From an archaeon (GTDB lineage: Archaea; Thermoproteota; Nitrososphaeria; Nitrososphaerales; UBA183): a stretch of DNA of 64,000 nucleotides. The notes beneath the pieces are model-generated. The model was not told where the DNA came from and searched no databases. It saw only the letters and a list, made by a program, of their open reading frames with translations. The stretch lies in NCBI GenBank assembly GCA_021828185.1, contig JAKASI010000001.1, positions 434,001 to 498,000 of the forward strand. The letters are read 5' to 3'. The translations under genes were made by a program, and so were the position numbers. Below are positions 51,637 through 59,507 of the stretch, one piece after another (positions within the stretch are counted from its first letter, which is position 1; the number at the start of each line of letters is the position of its first letter).

Positions 51637-52821
51637 ATGCGGATGGCAAGGGTGCATCGTTTGGCCAGAGAAAGGTTCCGAGAATTTCTTCAGTCATTCG
51701 GCCCTGCATGGATAGTCATGATCGCAGACGTCGACGCCCCCAGCGTGCTCACAGCCGCCGAGGCAGGTGCGACATATTCCTACGGTCTCATCTGGTTCTT
51801 CCTTGTGCTAATTCTACCTCTCTTCGTGATTCAGGAAGCAAGCGGGAGGGTCGGCATCGCCACGCGCAAGGGGCTGGGAGACGTGATCCGTGAGAATTTC
51901 TCAAGGAGGGTGGCGGTCCTTGCTAGCGTGCCCATGGCGGTGGTGGACGTGGTGAGCTACGTCGCGGAGTACACGGGGATCGCCGTGGGAATGAGCCTTG
52001 TCGGAATCCCCCCGATCGTCTCGATGCCCGTGGCCTACGCTGCCCACATAACGATTGTCTTGAGGAGACGCTTCCTGACAATCGAAAAGGGCCTCATAGC
52101 CGTATCGACTGTGCTGATCGTCTCCTATGCCGGGTCGCTCCTGGCCCGCGGGGTCGTTCCCTCCAGCGTCTTGCATTTCAACACGGAACCACACTTTCTG
52201 TTCTTTCTTGCAGCCAGCGCCGGAGCGGTGGTCATGCCCTTCATGCTGTTCTACCAGGCCTCAGCGACGGCCGAAAAACGGACGGTCCGGTTGTGGGCGA
52301 TGAGGACTGAGACCCTGGTTGGGGCGGTCGCCAGCGAGGTGGGGATGGTAGTCATAGTGATGGCGAGCTCAGGGCTGAGCTCCACGCTCAACTTCGCCGA
52401 CCCCCGGACCCTTTCGGTGGCGCTCGAGGCCATCGCCGGGAGTTACGCTCCGTACCTATTCGCGGTCGGCTTGGTGGCGGCTGCGTTCCTCGCATTAGTG
52501 GTGATCTCCCTGGCCAGTTCGTGGGCCGTGGTCGAGGCGTTAGGATGGAATAAGAGTAGGTTCACTTGGATTTATGTCCTCGAGTCCGCCCCGGCAGTGC
52601 TTGTGCCCATATTCTACCCCGACCCGCTCGCCCTCGCGCTCAACCTGATGGTCGTGTTCGTCTTCGTCCTCATCGGACCGGGAGTCCTGCTGGGGATCCT
52701 GGCGTCCAATCGGAAAATAATGGGCTCGAATGTTTCGTCGTCCCCTTGGAAGGTCGCGTACTGGGGGAGCCTCGCCGCCGTGGTCAGCTTTGGGTTCATT
52801 GCTCTGGCTACTGTGCTGTAG
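51637..52821 (+). CDS. NRAMP-related divalent metal transporter
   Basis: 394 residues, about 11 helices. The first helix region GPAWIVMIADVDAPSVLTAA corresponds to the NRAMP motif with DPGN, here DVDAP, and the sixth-helix MPH motif is MPF. Metal-binding residues therefore differ from Mn/Fe NRAMPs, as in NRAMP-related Mg or unusual-metal transporters. Starts the metal-handling zone after tRNA-Lys. Confidence 0.8.
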   Translation: MRMARVHRLARERFREFLQSFGPAWIVMIADVDAPSVLTAAEAGATYSYGLIWFFLVLILPLFVIQEASGRVGIATRKGLGDVIRENFSRRVAVLASVPMAVVDVVSYVAEYTGIAVGMSLVGIPPIVSMPVAYAAHITIVLRRRFLTIEKGLIAVSTVLIVSYAGSLLARGVVPSSVLHFNTEPHFLFFLAASAGAVVMPFMLFYQASATAEKRTVRLWAMRTETLVGAVASEVGMVVIVMASSGLSSTLNFADPRTLSVALEAIAGSYAPYLFAVGLVAAAFLALVVISLASSWAVVEALGWNKSRFTWIYVLESAPAVLVPIFYPDPLALALNLMVVFVFVLIGPGVLLGILASNRKIMGSNVSSSPWKVAYWGSLAAVVSFGFIALATVL

Positions 52822-52894
52822 TCTCAAACGCCAGTCTCCGCCCTACATTTGTTCGCTGTCGGATGATTTTCCGACCCCTATCTGGGTTGAAATC

Positions 52895-52926
52895 TGCGGT
52901 CGCCGGGACTTCCGACCGGGTTCCGC
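52895..52926 (-). repeat. tRNA-3'-end-like scar, copy 1
   Basis: The plus strand reads TGCGGTCGCCGGGACTT (52895-52911) then CCGACCGGGTTC; the complement resembles a T-arm plus acceptor 3' strand ending CGACCGCA. No 5' tRNA half is found. Three related copies lie at 55764, 56041 and 57658. Confidence 0.5.
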
Positions 52927-52934
52927 AAAGGTTA

Positions 52935-53090
52935 ATGCGGTTCACCCGCAGTGTCTATTCAGTACGGGCAGCGGGTTGCGAATACTTGCTTCACCGGTTA
53001 GGTGAACTCCCGGATGACGCGAGGGGCATTCGAATTGAAACCGACCGGCTCTCAGAAAAGGTAACGCGCGTTGCGCTGACCAGGACTTGA
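52935..53090 (+). CDS. Microprotein, EYL/DRLS family copy C
   Basis: 51 residues from ATG 52935 to TGA at 53088-53090. The last 36 residues (from EYLLHRLGELPDDAR, through ETDRLSEK) align without gaps to the two other microproteins at 55885 and 57503, which are both 46 residues. Differences are largely at third codon positions, so the frame is coding. Its 5' end differs from the other two and may be degraded. Function unknown; probably a short helical hairpin. Confidence 0.65.
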   Translation: MRFTRSVYSVRAAGCEYLLHRLGELPDDARGIRIETDRLSEKVTRVALTRT

Positions 53091-53154
53091 GCTCCGCATT
53101 TGATGCAATTCCTACGGTGGCCAAGTCTGCCCAGCAGCGGAGGACTAACTCTGG

Positions 53155-55065
53155 TCATTTCTTGAACCTCAGCAACGGGAGTGCGTAGGCGACTACAATG
53201 AGGGTTACACCATCATCTCCGACAACCCCAAACCAAAGCGGAATAAGCCCGAAAGTTGCAGCGCCTATCATCACGAACTTCAAGCCCAGAGCGATGGCTA
53301 TGTTGGTCTTGAGTCTCGCCATCACCTTCTTGCTCAGCCTGAGGAGGTAGGGGACAGATTCGAGGCTTGAACCCATGAGTGCCACATCGGCAGCGTCGAT
53401 GGCAATGTCGTTTCCTGCCGTTCCGACTGCAATTCCCACGTTTGAGGCCGCCAGTACTGGCGCATCATTAACCCCGTCTCCAACCATGGCCACGGCACCG
53501 TTCTTCGCCAGCTCCCTAGCTATCCTGACTTTGTCTTCAGGAAGAAGCTCTGCGTAGTATTCGTCTATGCCCAGGTCATCGGCCACGCGTGTTGCAGTAG
53601 CTTCGTTGTCGCCCGTGAGCATTGTCACCTTGACCCCCTGTTCCTTCAACAACCTGATGGTCTCTCTGGCGTCAGGACGTATTTCATCAGCGACCGTTAT
53701 GGTCCCGGCGAGTCGTTCGTCCACGGCAACCGAGACCTGAGTCCCAATCCCCTTCGGGCCGTTCCCTGTGATTGCGAAACCATGATCAACTCCCCCGTCC
53801 CTAGCAAAAGTTGGTCTGCCGACCAATATTGTCATACCTTCCCGCGAACGGGCAATGATTCCCCTTCCAGGCACATCGGTGACCTGAGCGTCACTGTTTG
53901 TCGACAGACCTCGCAGCTTGGCAGCATCTACTATGGCGATGGCAATGGGGTGGCTGGATTTGGTTTCCGCAAAAGCCGCCAGCTGCAAGACTTCGTTTTC
54001 CGAGAAACCATCCTCCGGAGCGATTCCAGCAACTTTCAGCCTTCCTCTCGTAACCGTGCCTGTCTTATCGAAGGCGACGACTTTGACCTTCGAGAGCTCC
54101 TCGATAAAGACCCCGCCCTTGATCAAAATCGAACTCCACATAGCCCTGGTCAGGCCGAGGAGCACCGTCACCGGGGCTGAAATAATCAGGGCGCTGGGAC
54201 AGGCTATGACCAGGATTATGAGTGCCCTGTACACCGAAACCTCGAAGGGCTGCCCGAAAACGAGCGGGGGAACCAATGCCAGTAACGCAGCCAGGCCGAT
54301 CATTGAAGGTGTGTAGAACCTTGAGAATCTGTCTATGAATCTCTCAATTCGAACCTTCCTCTCTTGGGCCTCGACGACCAGTTCAATCACCCTGCTGACC
54401 GTCGAATCCTTGAAGGGTTTGGTGACCCTTACTTCCAGCGAACCGTCGAGGTTCAGCGTTCCAGAAAGTACCTCTTCCCCGACATTTTTCTCAACTGGCA
54501 TCGACTCACCGGTGACCATGGACTGGTCCAAATTGGACCTGCCCTCGATAATCCTTCCATCGATTGGGATGCGCCATCCCGGCTTCACCAAGACGACATC
54601 GTCGACCTTCAGGCCTTCGACCGGAACCTCGACCAAGCTTCCGTCACCGCTCTTCACTGAGGCCCTCTTGGGCAGGAGGCCCGCAATCTTCCTTGTTATT
54701 CCGGTCACCCGTCTGACGGTGTACGCTTCAATCGCCTCTGCGAAATTGTACAGGATCAGCACCGCAGCTCCTTCCTCGTAGACTCCGATGGCGAAAGCGC
54801 CCAAGCCGGCCGTTAACATGAGCACCGAGGTGTTGAACGGGTTGGAACGGAATTCCACAACTGCTTCGTAGGCAACAGGGAGCGCCACGATTAGGAGTGA
54901 AATTCCAGCCAGGATGTGCTCAGTTATTCCTCCTTCACGAAGCCATTGCAGTACTAACGAGGTGGCAAGAATCCCCGCAGCCACCGACGGCAGCAAGAAT
55001 CTTGTCGGCCTAGTCTTCTCGTCTTCGCCCATTGAATCACCACGTTGAGGTGCTGATTCGTTCAA
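53155..55065 (-). CDS. P1B-type heavy-metal ATPase with CPS motif
   Basis: 636 residues: transmembrane helices, TGES actuator loop (186-189), the metal motif C289-P-S291 in place of the common CPC, the phosphorylated D333 in DKTGT, the HP motif in SSHPIAIAI, and GDGVNDAPVLAASNVGIA. No N-terminal HMA domain. Exports a transition metal; CPS makes the specificity uncertain. Divergent from a NikR-like repressor gene 109 bp away, a usual pairing. Confidence 0.92.
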   Translation of the reverse strand: MNESAPQRGDSMGEDEKTRPTRFLLPSVAAGILATSLVLQWLREGGITEHILAGISLLIVALPVAYEAVVEFRSNPFNTSVLMLTAGLGAFAIGVYEEGAAVLILYNFAEAIEAYTVRRVTGITRKIAGLLPKRASVKSGDGSLVEVPVEGLKVDDVVLVKPGWRIPIDGRIIEGRSNLDQSMVTGESMPVEKNVGEEVLSGTLNLDGSLEVRVTKPFKDSTVSRVIELVVEAQERKVRIERFIDRFSRFYTPSMIGLAALLALVPPLVFGQPFEVSVYRALIILVIACPSALIISAPVTVLLGLTRAMWSSILIKGGVFIEELSKVKVVAFDKTGTVTRGRLKVAGIAPEDGFSENEVLQLAAFAETKSSHPIAIAIVDAAKLRGLSTNSDAQVTDVPGRGIIARSREGMTILVGRPTFARDGGVDHGFAITGNGPKGIGTQVSVAVDERLAGTITVADEIRPDARETIRLLKEQGVKVTMLTGDNEATATRVADDLGIDEYYAELLPEDKVRIARELAKNGAVAMVGDGVNDAPVLAASNVGIAVGTAGNDIAIDAADVALMGSSLESVPYLLRLSKKVMARLKTNIAIALGLKFVMIGAATFGLIPLWFGVVGDDGVTLIVVAYALPLLRFKK

Positions 55066-55174
55066 AGACGTCTCGTTCGCGGTTGAAAGGAGCGCAATAT
55101 TATGTTAGTGCTACGGAAGGGCGGCTTAGTATTCGCGGAATATTAATATCTGGCCTCCAAGGTAATATCCCGAA
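55066..55174. promoter_or_regulatory. Divergent metal-ATPase / NikR-like promoter with AT palindromes
   Basis: ATATTAATAT (55140-55149) is a perfect 10-bp palindrome and could act as TATA box for the plus-strand gene. GGAATATTA (55137-55145) and TAATATCC (55163-55170) form an imperfect inverted repeat around it, a good candidate operator for the NikR-like protein. On the other side CAATATTATG lies toward the ATPase gene. Confidence 0.5.
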
Positions 55175-55588
55175 ATGACGGTCGTGAGCATCACTCTGCC
55201 GAGCGAGCTGATCGAGAAGTTTGACGCTTTCATAAAGGATAGGGGCTACTTCAGTAGGTCGGAGGGTTTCAGAGACGCCGTCCGAACACTGATGGCCGAG
55301 GGCGACCTAGGCGAACTGCACTCGGAGAAGGTTGCGACGATAATCTTGACCGCGTGTGATATCCGGAGGAAAGATGTTGATGTGAGACTTGTTGAGCTAA
55401 GGAACGACTTCGAGGACATGGTGGTCGAGAACCTCCATCGGTACATCGAGAACGAGTACTGTATAGACGTCTTTCTGGCTCAAGGAGAACACAAAAGAAT
55501 CCTGGACTTCCTTGGAAGGGTGAGAGGGACCCGTGGTGTGCAACAGGTAAAGACAATCTTCCTGCCACTCAAGGGGCAAAGTAGCTAA
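55175..55588 (+). CDS. NikR-like ribbon-helix-helix metalloregulator with altered metal site
   Basis: 137 residues. N-terminal RHH domain (VVSITLPSELIEKFDAFIKD) and a C-terminal ACT-like sensor domain. Of NikR nickel ligands, one His (H88) and the Cys (C96) remain; the second His is Y90 and the distal His is absent. It probably senses another metal and controls the divergent ATPase. Full-length for the family. Confidence 0.87.
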   Translation: MTVVSITLPSELIEKFDAFIKDRGYFSRSEGFRDAVRTLMAEGDLGELHSEKVATIILTACDIRRKDVDVRLVELRNDFEDMVVENLHRYIENEYCIDVFLAQGEHKRILDFLGRVRGTRGVQQVKTIFLPLKGQSS

Positions 55589-55589
55589 C

Positions 55590-55781
55590 CGGAGTTGCCT
55601 TCACGCTGGGCTGTTCGCAGAATTCTTGTTCGGTTTCTGGTGGGCCGACTACGTGGCAACAGGGGTCATTGTCACCTTTATAGGAAAGGAGGCGCTTGAA
55701 TCACTTTACGAGATTCGTTTGGGAACCCGAGAAGAGCTTCCATCAGGGCCCTGGGTTCAAGATTGCGGTCGCCAGGATTAG
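55590..55781 (+). pseudogene. Remnant of a cation-efflux (CDF-type) transporter
   Basis: The frame ending at TAG 55779-55781 reads ...HAGLFAEFLFGFWWADYVATG and IVTFIGKEALESLYEIR, closely resembling the fifth and sixth helices of cation diffusion facilitators (xxWWADPxAAL...). It has no start codon and no N-terminal half; it begins right after the NikR-like gene and ends in the next tRNA-like scar. Read as a truncated gene in which only a C-terminal piece survives. Confidence 0.55.
55764..55779 (-). repeat. tRNA-3'-end-like scar, copy 2
   Basis: TGCGGTCGCCAGGATT on the plus strand, differing from copy 1 by two bases in the shared 16. It lies at the very end of the truncated transporter and 106 bp before microprotein copy A. 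Confidence 0.45.
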
Positions 55782-55884
55782 ACCAAGAGCAGGTCGGAAA
55801 TCGCCTAACTGAGTCTAGTTCCTCGGTCGTCATAAACTGAGGGCGCCGTAAAGGTCATAGCAGTTCGCTTAGTATCCGTAAAGT

Positions 55885-56025
55885 ATGGACTCTGGCGAGG
55901 CTGGGAACGGCTACGAATACTTGCTTCGCCGTCTCGGCGAGCTCCAAGAAGACGCCCGGGAACTTCAACCCGAGGTCGACAGGCTCTCCATGAAGGCTAG
56001 GGTCATCACAGTTACTGGGACCTGA
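55885..56025 (+). CDS. Microprotein, EYL/DRLS family copy A
   Basis: 46 residues starting MDSGEAGNGYEYLLRRLGEL and containing EVDRLSMKA. Same length and same MDS start as copy B at 57503. The upstream sequence CTTAGTATCCGTAAAGT is shared in outline with copy B (CTTAGTACCCATACAGT), so promoter and gene were copied together. Its stop region (GGGACCTGAATCC) resembles the antisense T-arm of the adjoining scar. Function unknown. Confidence 0.7.
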   Translation: MDSGEAGNGYEYLLRRLGELQEDARELQPEVDRLSMKARVITVTGT

Positions 56026-56040
56026 ATCCGAACATTTCTG

Positions 56041-56066
56041 GGCGGTCGCCGGGATTTCCGCCCGGA
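56041..56066 (-). repeat. tRNA-3'-end-like scar, copy 3
   Basis: GGCGGTCGCCGGGATTT then CCGCCCGGAG on the plus strand, 15 bp after microprotein A. The CCGGG/CCCGG stem is kept but the T-loop sequence is lost. Confidence 0.45.
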
Positions 56067-56153
56067 GTTCTTTGTTTTGTTCAAAGTACCCTTTTGACGT
56101 GTGCTGTCGCTAGAAGGTCCCCACAGCCCAGGATTGCTTGCCTTTCTGTGATA

Positions 56154-57419
56154 TCATTTCACAAGTGAAACAAGTAATGACGCCGCCACGACTGACAGTG
56201 TTGCGAAAAGGCCGAATCCAAACGCTGGAGAGACAAGGGTGATTAGCGCTCCGATAAGTGTGCTCGAAACGAAATCTCCGACGCCGTTGACGGTCTGCAG
56301 GACCCCATACCCCACGCCTCTCTGCGAAGGTTCCAAGAAGTCAGCCGTGTAAGCACCTTCGACGGCGTCTACGACGCCGGTGCTCAACCCGGCGAGTACG
56401 AATATGGCCAAGAGAACCGGAAACGAGGGAATCTCGAACACCGATGCCACGCATGCAAGCCCGAAGAGGACGTACCCGCCAGCAAGGAGAAGTTTCTTCG
56501 AAATTCTATCGGCAAGGAACCCGGCAGGGTAGGCACTCGCGGCATAGACCAGGTTCAGGACGAAAAGAAGCAGAACTGCAAGCTCTGCAGCATTGGTCGA
56601 GCCTAGCGAAGGCGCGAGGATCTGGAGAGCTCTGAGGTTGAATATGGTGTTAGAGAAGTTGACTATGCCAAAGAGTCCGACTCCTACGAGGAATAGCCTG
56701 AACCTCCTTGGAAGGCCGCTGACAGCGGAGCGGAAGTTTCGGTGCTCTGGCTTGGTGGCTCGAGACTTGCTCTTCACAAGCGTCACAACCACGACCACTG
56801 AGACGATGCCCGGTATCACGGTGATGAAGAAGATGGATGAAATCGGAAGGCGCGGAATCAGCAGATACGCCATCGCTATCCCAATTGTCGCCCCAATGGT
56901 GTCGAACGCCCGCTGAAAGCCGAAGGCCTTGCCCCTCGTTCCAGGAGTCACGGATTCTGACATCAAGGCGTCCCTTGGAGGGCCTCGGGCTCCACGGCCC
57001 ATCCAACCGGCCACGCGCAGCGCAAGGACTTGGAGCCAGGAGGTGGCGAACCCAATGGCCGGAATGAGAACGCCAGTGAGGAGATACCCGAGGTACATCA
57101 CGGAGGTCCTCCTCCCGGTCTTGTCGGTCCAGTAGCCCGAATAGGACTTCACTGCGCTTGAAGCACCGTCCGACGCGCCTTCGATCAGGCCGACGGGTGC
57201 AGCTGCCGCCAGGGGGCTGCCGACCAGCGTTGCAATGAAGAGCGGAAGTACCGCCGTTGCAGTTTCGTGGCTCATGTCGGAGAAGAGGCTGGTCAAGCTG
57301 ACTCCGACGATGTTTCTGTTGAGCCAGGGGGTTTGGCTTGGCTGAGTTTCCCCTCGGGCTGAACCCTCACCCACGGGATACGACCCACCTGGTTCTGTTC
57401 TTCTTCTCTGATTTCTCAA
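56154..57419 (-). CDS. Major facilitator superfamily transporter
   Basis: 421 residues, 12 helices. MFS loop motifs are visible as SGYWTDKTGRRTSVMY (between helices 2 and 3) and PAGFLADRISKKLLL (between helices 8 and 9). RGARGPPRDALMSESV suggests the subgroup of permeases found near metal genes. The first 30 residues are polar. Substrate unknown; lies inside the metal-resistance zone. Confidence 0.87.
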   Translation of the reverse strand: MRNQRRRTEPGGSYPVGEGSARGETQPSQTPWLNRNIVGVSLTSLFSDMSHETATAVLPLFIATLVGSPLAAAAPVGLIEGASDGASSAVKSYSGYWTDKTGRRTSVMYLGYLLTGVLIPAIGFATSWLQVLALRVAGWMGRGARGPPRDALMSESVTPGTRGKAFGFQRAFDTIGATIGIAMAYLLIPRLPISSIFFITVIPGIVSVVVVVTLVKSKSRATKPEHRNFRSAVSGLPRRFRLFLVGVGLFGIVNFSNTIFNLRALQILAPSLGSTNAAELAVLLLFVLNLVYAASAYPAGFLADRISKKLLLAGGYVLFGLACVASVFEIPSFPVLLAIFVLAGLSTGVVDAVEGAYTADFLEPSQRGVGYGVLQTVNGVGDFVSSTLIGALITLVSPAFGFGLFATLSVVAASLLVSLVK

Positions 57420-57502
57420 GAAACCTCGTCATGCCTATGCATCCAGTTTGGGTGGATTAAGTCCTCGCATAGGTTACAGCATCTTCTTAGTACCCATACA
57501 GT

Positions 57503-57643
57503 ATGGATTCCACCGAAAAGGAAAACGCCTTCGAATACCTGGTTCACAGATTGGAAGACCTCCAGATGAACGCACGAGCCATCATGATTGAAGTAGACAG
57601 GCTCTCTTGGAAGGCCGAGCACGTCGTACTCGAAGGGGTCTGA
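57503..57643 (+). CDS. Microprotein, EYL/DRLS family copy B
   Basis: 46 residues starting MDSTEKENAFEYLVHRLEDL, with EVDRLSWKA at the same positions as in copy A. Divergent from the MFS gene, 83 bp away. CTTCTTAGTACCCATACAGT precedes the ATG. Followed 14 bp later by the best-preserved tRNA-like scar. Function unknown. Confidence 0.7.
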   Translation: MDSTEKENAFEYLVHRLEDLQMNARAIMIEVDRLSWKAEHVVLEGV

Positions 57644-58074
57644 ACCTAACTATCTTTGCGATCGCCGGGACTTGAACCCGGGTTCGCTTTTGAGACCTTG
57701 TCCGATACCATCAAAATTGTTGAGCTCTTAGGAGACACTTGAAGTCAGCGCGAAGTTGACGCGAATTGCGGTGGGGGTGGGGCATTCTGCAACCTTGTTC
57801 TAATCCAGGCCGGGGCAGTTTTAAACTTCCTTGGGCAATCGCGGCTATCTTCGAGCTCTTATTGTACTATAAGCTTCCCACATGCGAATCCGGTAAAAGG
57901 TCCGAAGTCCCCAACTTCCAACACAAGGTCATGCGTACAAACCCGCCGACGACCCAACACGCTCTCCGGAATCCATTGATGCAGCCACCAGAGGTGGACA
58001 GGTCGTTCCTTGCGTCCCATTAGCAGAACAGAACCGACAACGCTTGTTTCACAATCGACCTCGCGTTCCGCACT
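57644..58074. other. Gap with tRNA-like fragment and a doubtful frame
   Basis: 431 bp. Apart from the scar at 57658-57690, there is an 85-codon plus-strand frame (57766-58023) with unnatural composition and no recognisable domain; I do not call it a gene. The sequence is more AT-rich than average, consistent with decayed DNA. Confidence 0.45.
57658..57690 (-). repeat. tRNA-3'-end-like scar, copy 4 (best preserved)
   Basis: The minus strand reads a complete T-arm, CCGGG-TTCAAGT-CCCGG, followed by CGATCGCA, as at a tRNA 3' end. No matching 5' acceptor (GCGATCG) is found within about 120 bp, so this is a 3' fragment rather than an intact gene. Confidence 0.55.
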
Positions 58075-58305
58075 TTATTTGAGAACCTTGTGGCCCGCCT
58101 TTTCTATCGCCGTCTTGATTTGTTCAGGAGTCACCTTCTGAGGGTCGTAGCTTAGGTAGACATGCTCGGTCACGTAGTTGATTTCCACATCGCGGACGCC
58201 GGTCATCCTCTTGAGCGACTTCGAAACCATCATAGAGCATCCTGGGGAGCCAAAGTTAGGCACTTCAAAGACGCCTACTCCCCTGATCCTCCCGCGAGGA
58301 CTCAT
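58075..58305 (-). CDS. HMA-like heavy-metal-binding protein with a single Cys
   Basis: 76 residues of ferredoxin-like HMA fold (KSLKRMTGVRDVEINYVTEHV, TPEQIKTAIEKAGHKVLK). The usual MxCxxC is replaced by GSPGCSM, keeping only C23. A copper-chaperone relative with altered metal binding, or a sulfur-linked variant. Single gene, 186 bp from the next. Confidence 0.8.
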   Translation of the reverse strand: MSPRGRIRGVGVFEVPNFGSPGCSMMVSKSLKRMTGVRDVEINYVTEHVYLSYDPQKVTPEQIKTAIEKAGHKVLK

Positions 58306-58491
58306 TTCACTTAACAGGACAATGTTCAGGCGAATTATTTACGGAGCATGTGTTTTTTGTGATGAAATGTGATTCGCCAAGCCAACGAGCGTGCCGCCTT
58401 CTGCTGGAGAACCCAGAAGTCCAGAATCCATTCCCATTCAAGGTACTGACGCCCGTGCCAGCCTGCCGGTCGTGGCGGTTGATGTGGGAGC

Positions 58492-59163
58492 CTACTTCTC
58501 ATGCCTGTCCCCAACCGTTGCCGCTTTGATCATGAAGAGAATTCCCGCGAACCCGAGGGCTTCCGTCGCTGCAAGAAGCGACCAGTCAACCTGGGCGCGC
58601 GCAATCGGCCGTTCCGTATTGAGCGTGATGAGCATGTTGCTGGGGCCGTCTGTGAACGAGACTGCGGTGCCTGTTCCGTTGGATGCTATTGACATGCCGA
58701 CACTGACGGCGATGTGGGCCGGATACACGCTACCCTGCTGAGCGTTGGACGTGTAGCTCGCGCTCGGGAATGTGAAGTTCAGGTCAATGGGCTTCGTCAA
58801 ATCAAAGCGAGAATGACCGGTGAGCACGGGTGCAACTCGTGCCGTTGCGAGGAGGAAGCCGTTCCCGTTGAGGTGCAGCACTGCAGAATCCTCAAGCACC
58901 ATCGCTGTGGCATTGTCAGCGCCGCTGGCCCGGCTTATCGTCACATGTACGGTGTTATTCTGGTCCCAACTCCAGTTCTTGGCGTAAACGGCCGTTATGT
59001 TCAGGGTCAGGACGCCAGCATCGATTGTTCTTGCGAAGATTCCAGGGCTGGAGCTGCCGAAGGCAGGGGCAGCAGGAACAGCCGCAAGCGCAATCAGAAC
59101 CAAACCTATGAACGCCATGACTTTCTTCAACGCTTCTTCGAAGCATGAGTCGAGGCGTACCAT
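58492..59163 (-). CDS. Exported membrane-anchored protein, function unknown
   Basis: 223 residues. N-terminal signal helix at about 15-36, an outer beta-rich domain with several N-x-T/S sites, and a C-terminal helix (about 193-213) ending in a short charged tail. No cysteines in the outer domain. It may be a surface-exposed protein of the metal zone. Confidence 0.6.
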   Translation of the reverse strand: MVRLDSCFEEALKKVMAFIGLVLIALAAVPAAPAFGSSSPGIFARTIDAGVLTLNITAVYAKNWSWDQNNTVHVTISRASGADNATAMVLEDSAVLHLNGNGFLLATARVAPVLTGHSRFDLTKPIDLNFTFPSASYTSNAQQGSVYPAHIAVSVGMSIASNGTGTAVSFTDGPSNMLITLNTERPIARAQVDWSLLAATEALGFAGILFMIKAATVGDRHEK

Positions 59164-59264
59164 AGTTTACAATGCTGGCTTTCAGGCGTCAAGTCTCCGT
59201 TCGCCATGGTTGGATTTTGGAAAGCGGTGCGTTCTTACAGCCAGGTTCGGATAGAGAAGGCGAA

Positions 59265-59432
59265 ATGGCAAAGGATCCTGTCTGTGGGATGCAAGTCAGC
59301 GAGACTACCTCTTTCAAGTCAGAGCACATGGGGCAGACATACTACTTCTGTTGCCAGGCGGACAAGACCAGTTTCGACAGCAACCCAATGAAGTATCTAG
59401 GCGGCCATCAGATGAGCATGGGTCACCACTGA
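59265..59432 (+). CDS. YHS-domain metal-binding protein
   Basis: 55 residues: DPVCGMQVSE and YYFCCQADKTSF form the YHS domain, with a His/Met-rich end (GGHQMSMGHH) that can bind copper or similar metals. ATG 59265 opens the domain directly; longer upstream frame is not needed. Lies 75 bp before an Lrp-TRASH regulator. Confidence 0.82.
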   Translation: MAKDPVCGMQVSETTSFKSEHMGQTYYFCCQADKTSFDSNPMKYLGGHQMSMGHH

Positions 59433-59507
59433 CCCATCCTCCTGATTTTTCATCGGCGTAACCGAAGACAAAGGGTTAAAGGCCGAGCAGAAGCGCGCGG
59501 TTTTCGG

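Noticed and set aside
57650..57760. Intact tRNA gene on the minus strand
   Set aside because: T-arm and 3' acceptor are present but no matching 5' acceptor, D-arm or anticodon arm could be folded.
57766..58023. 85-codon plus-strand frame
   Set aside because: Composition and lack of homology-like features suggest chance; the area looks decayed.
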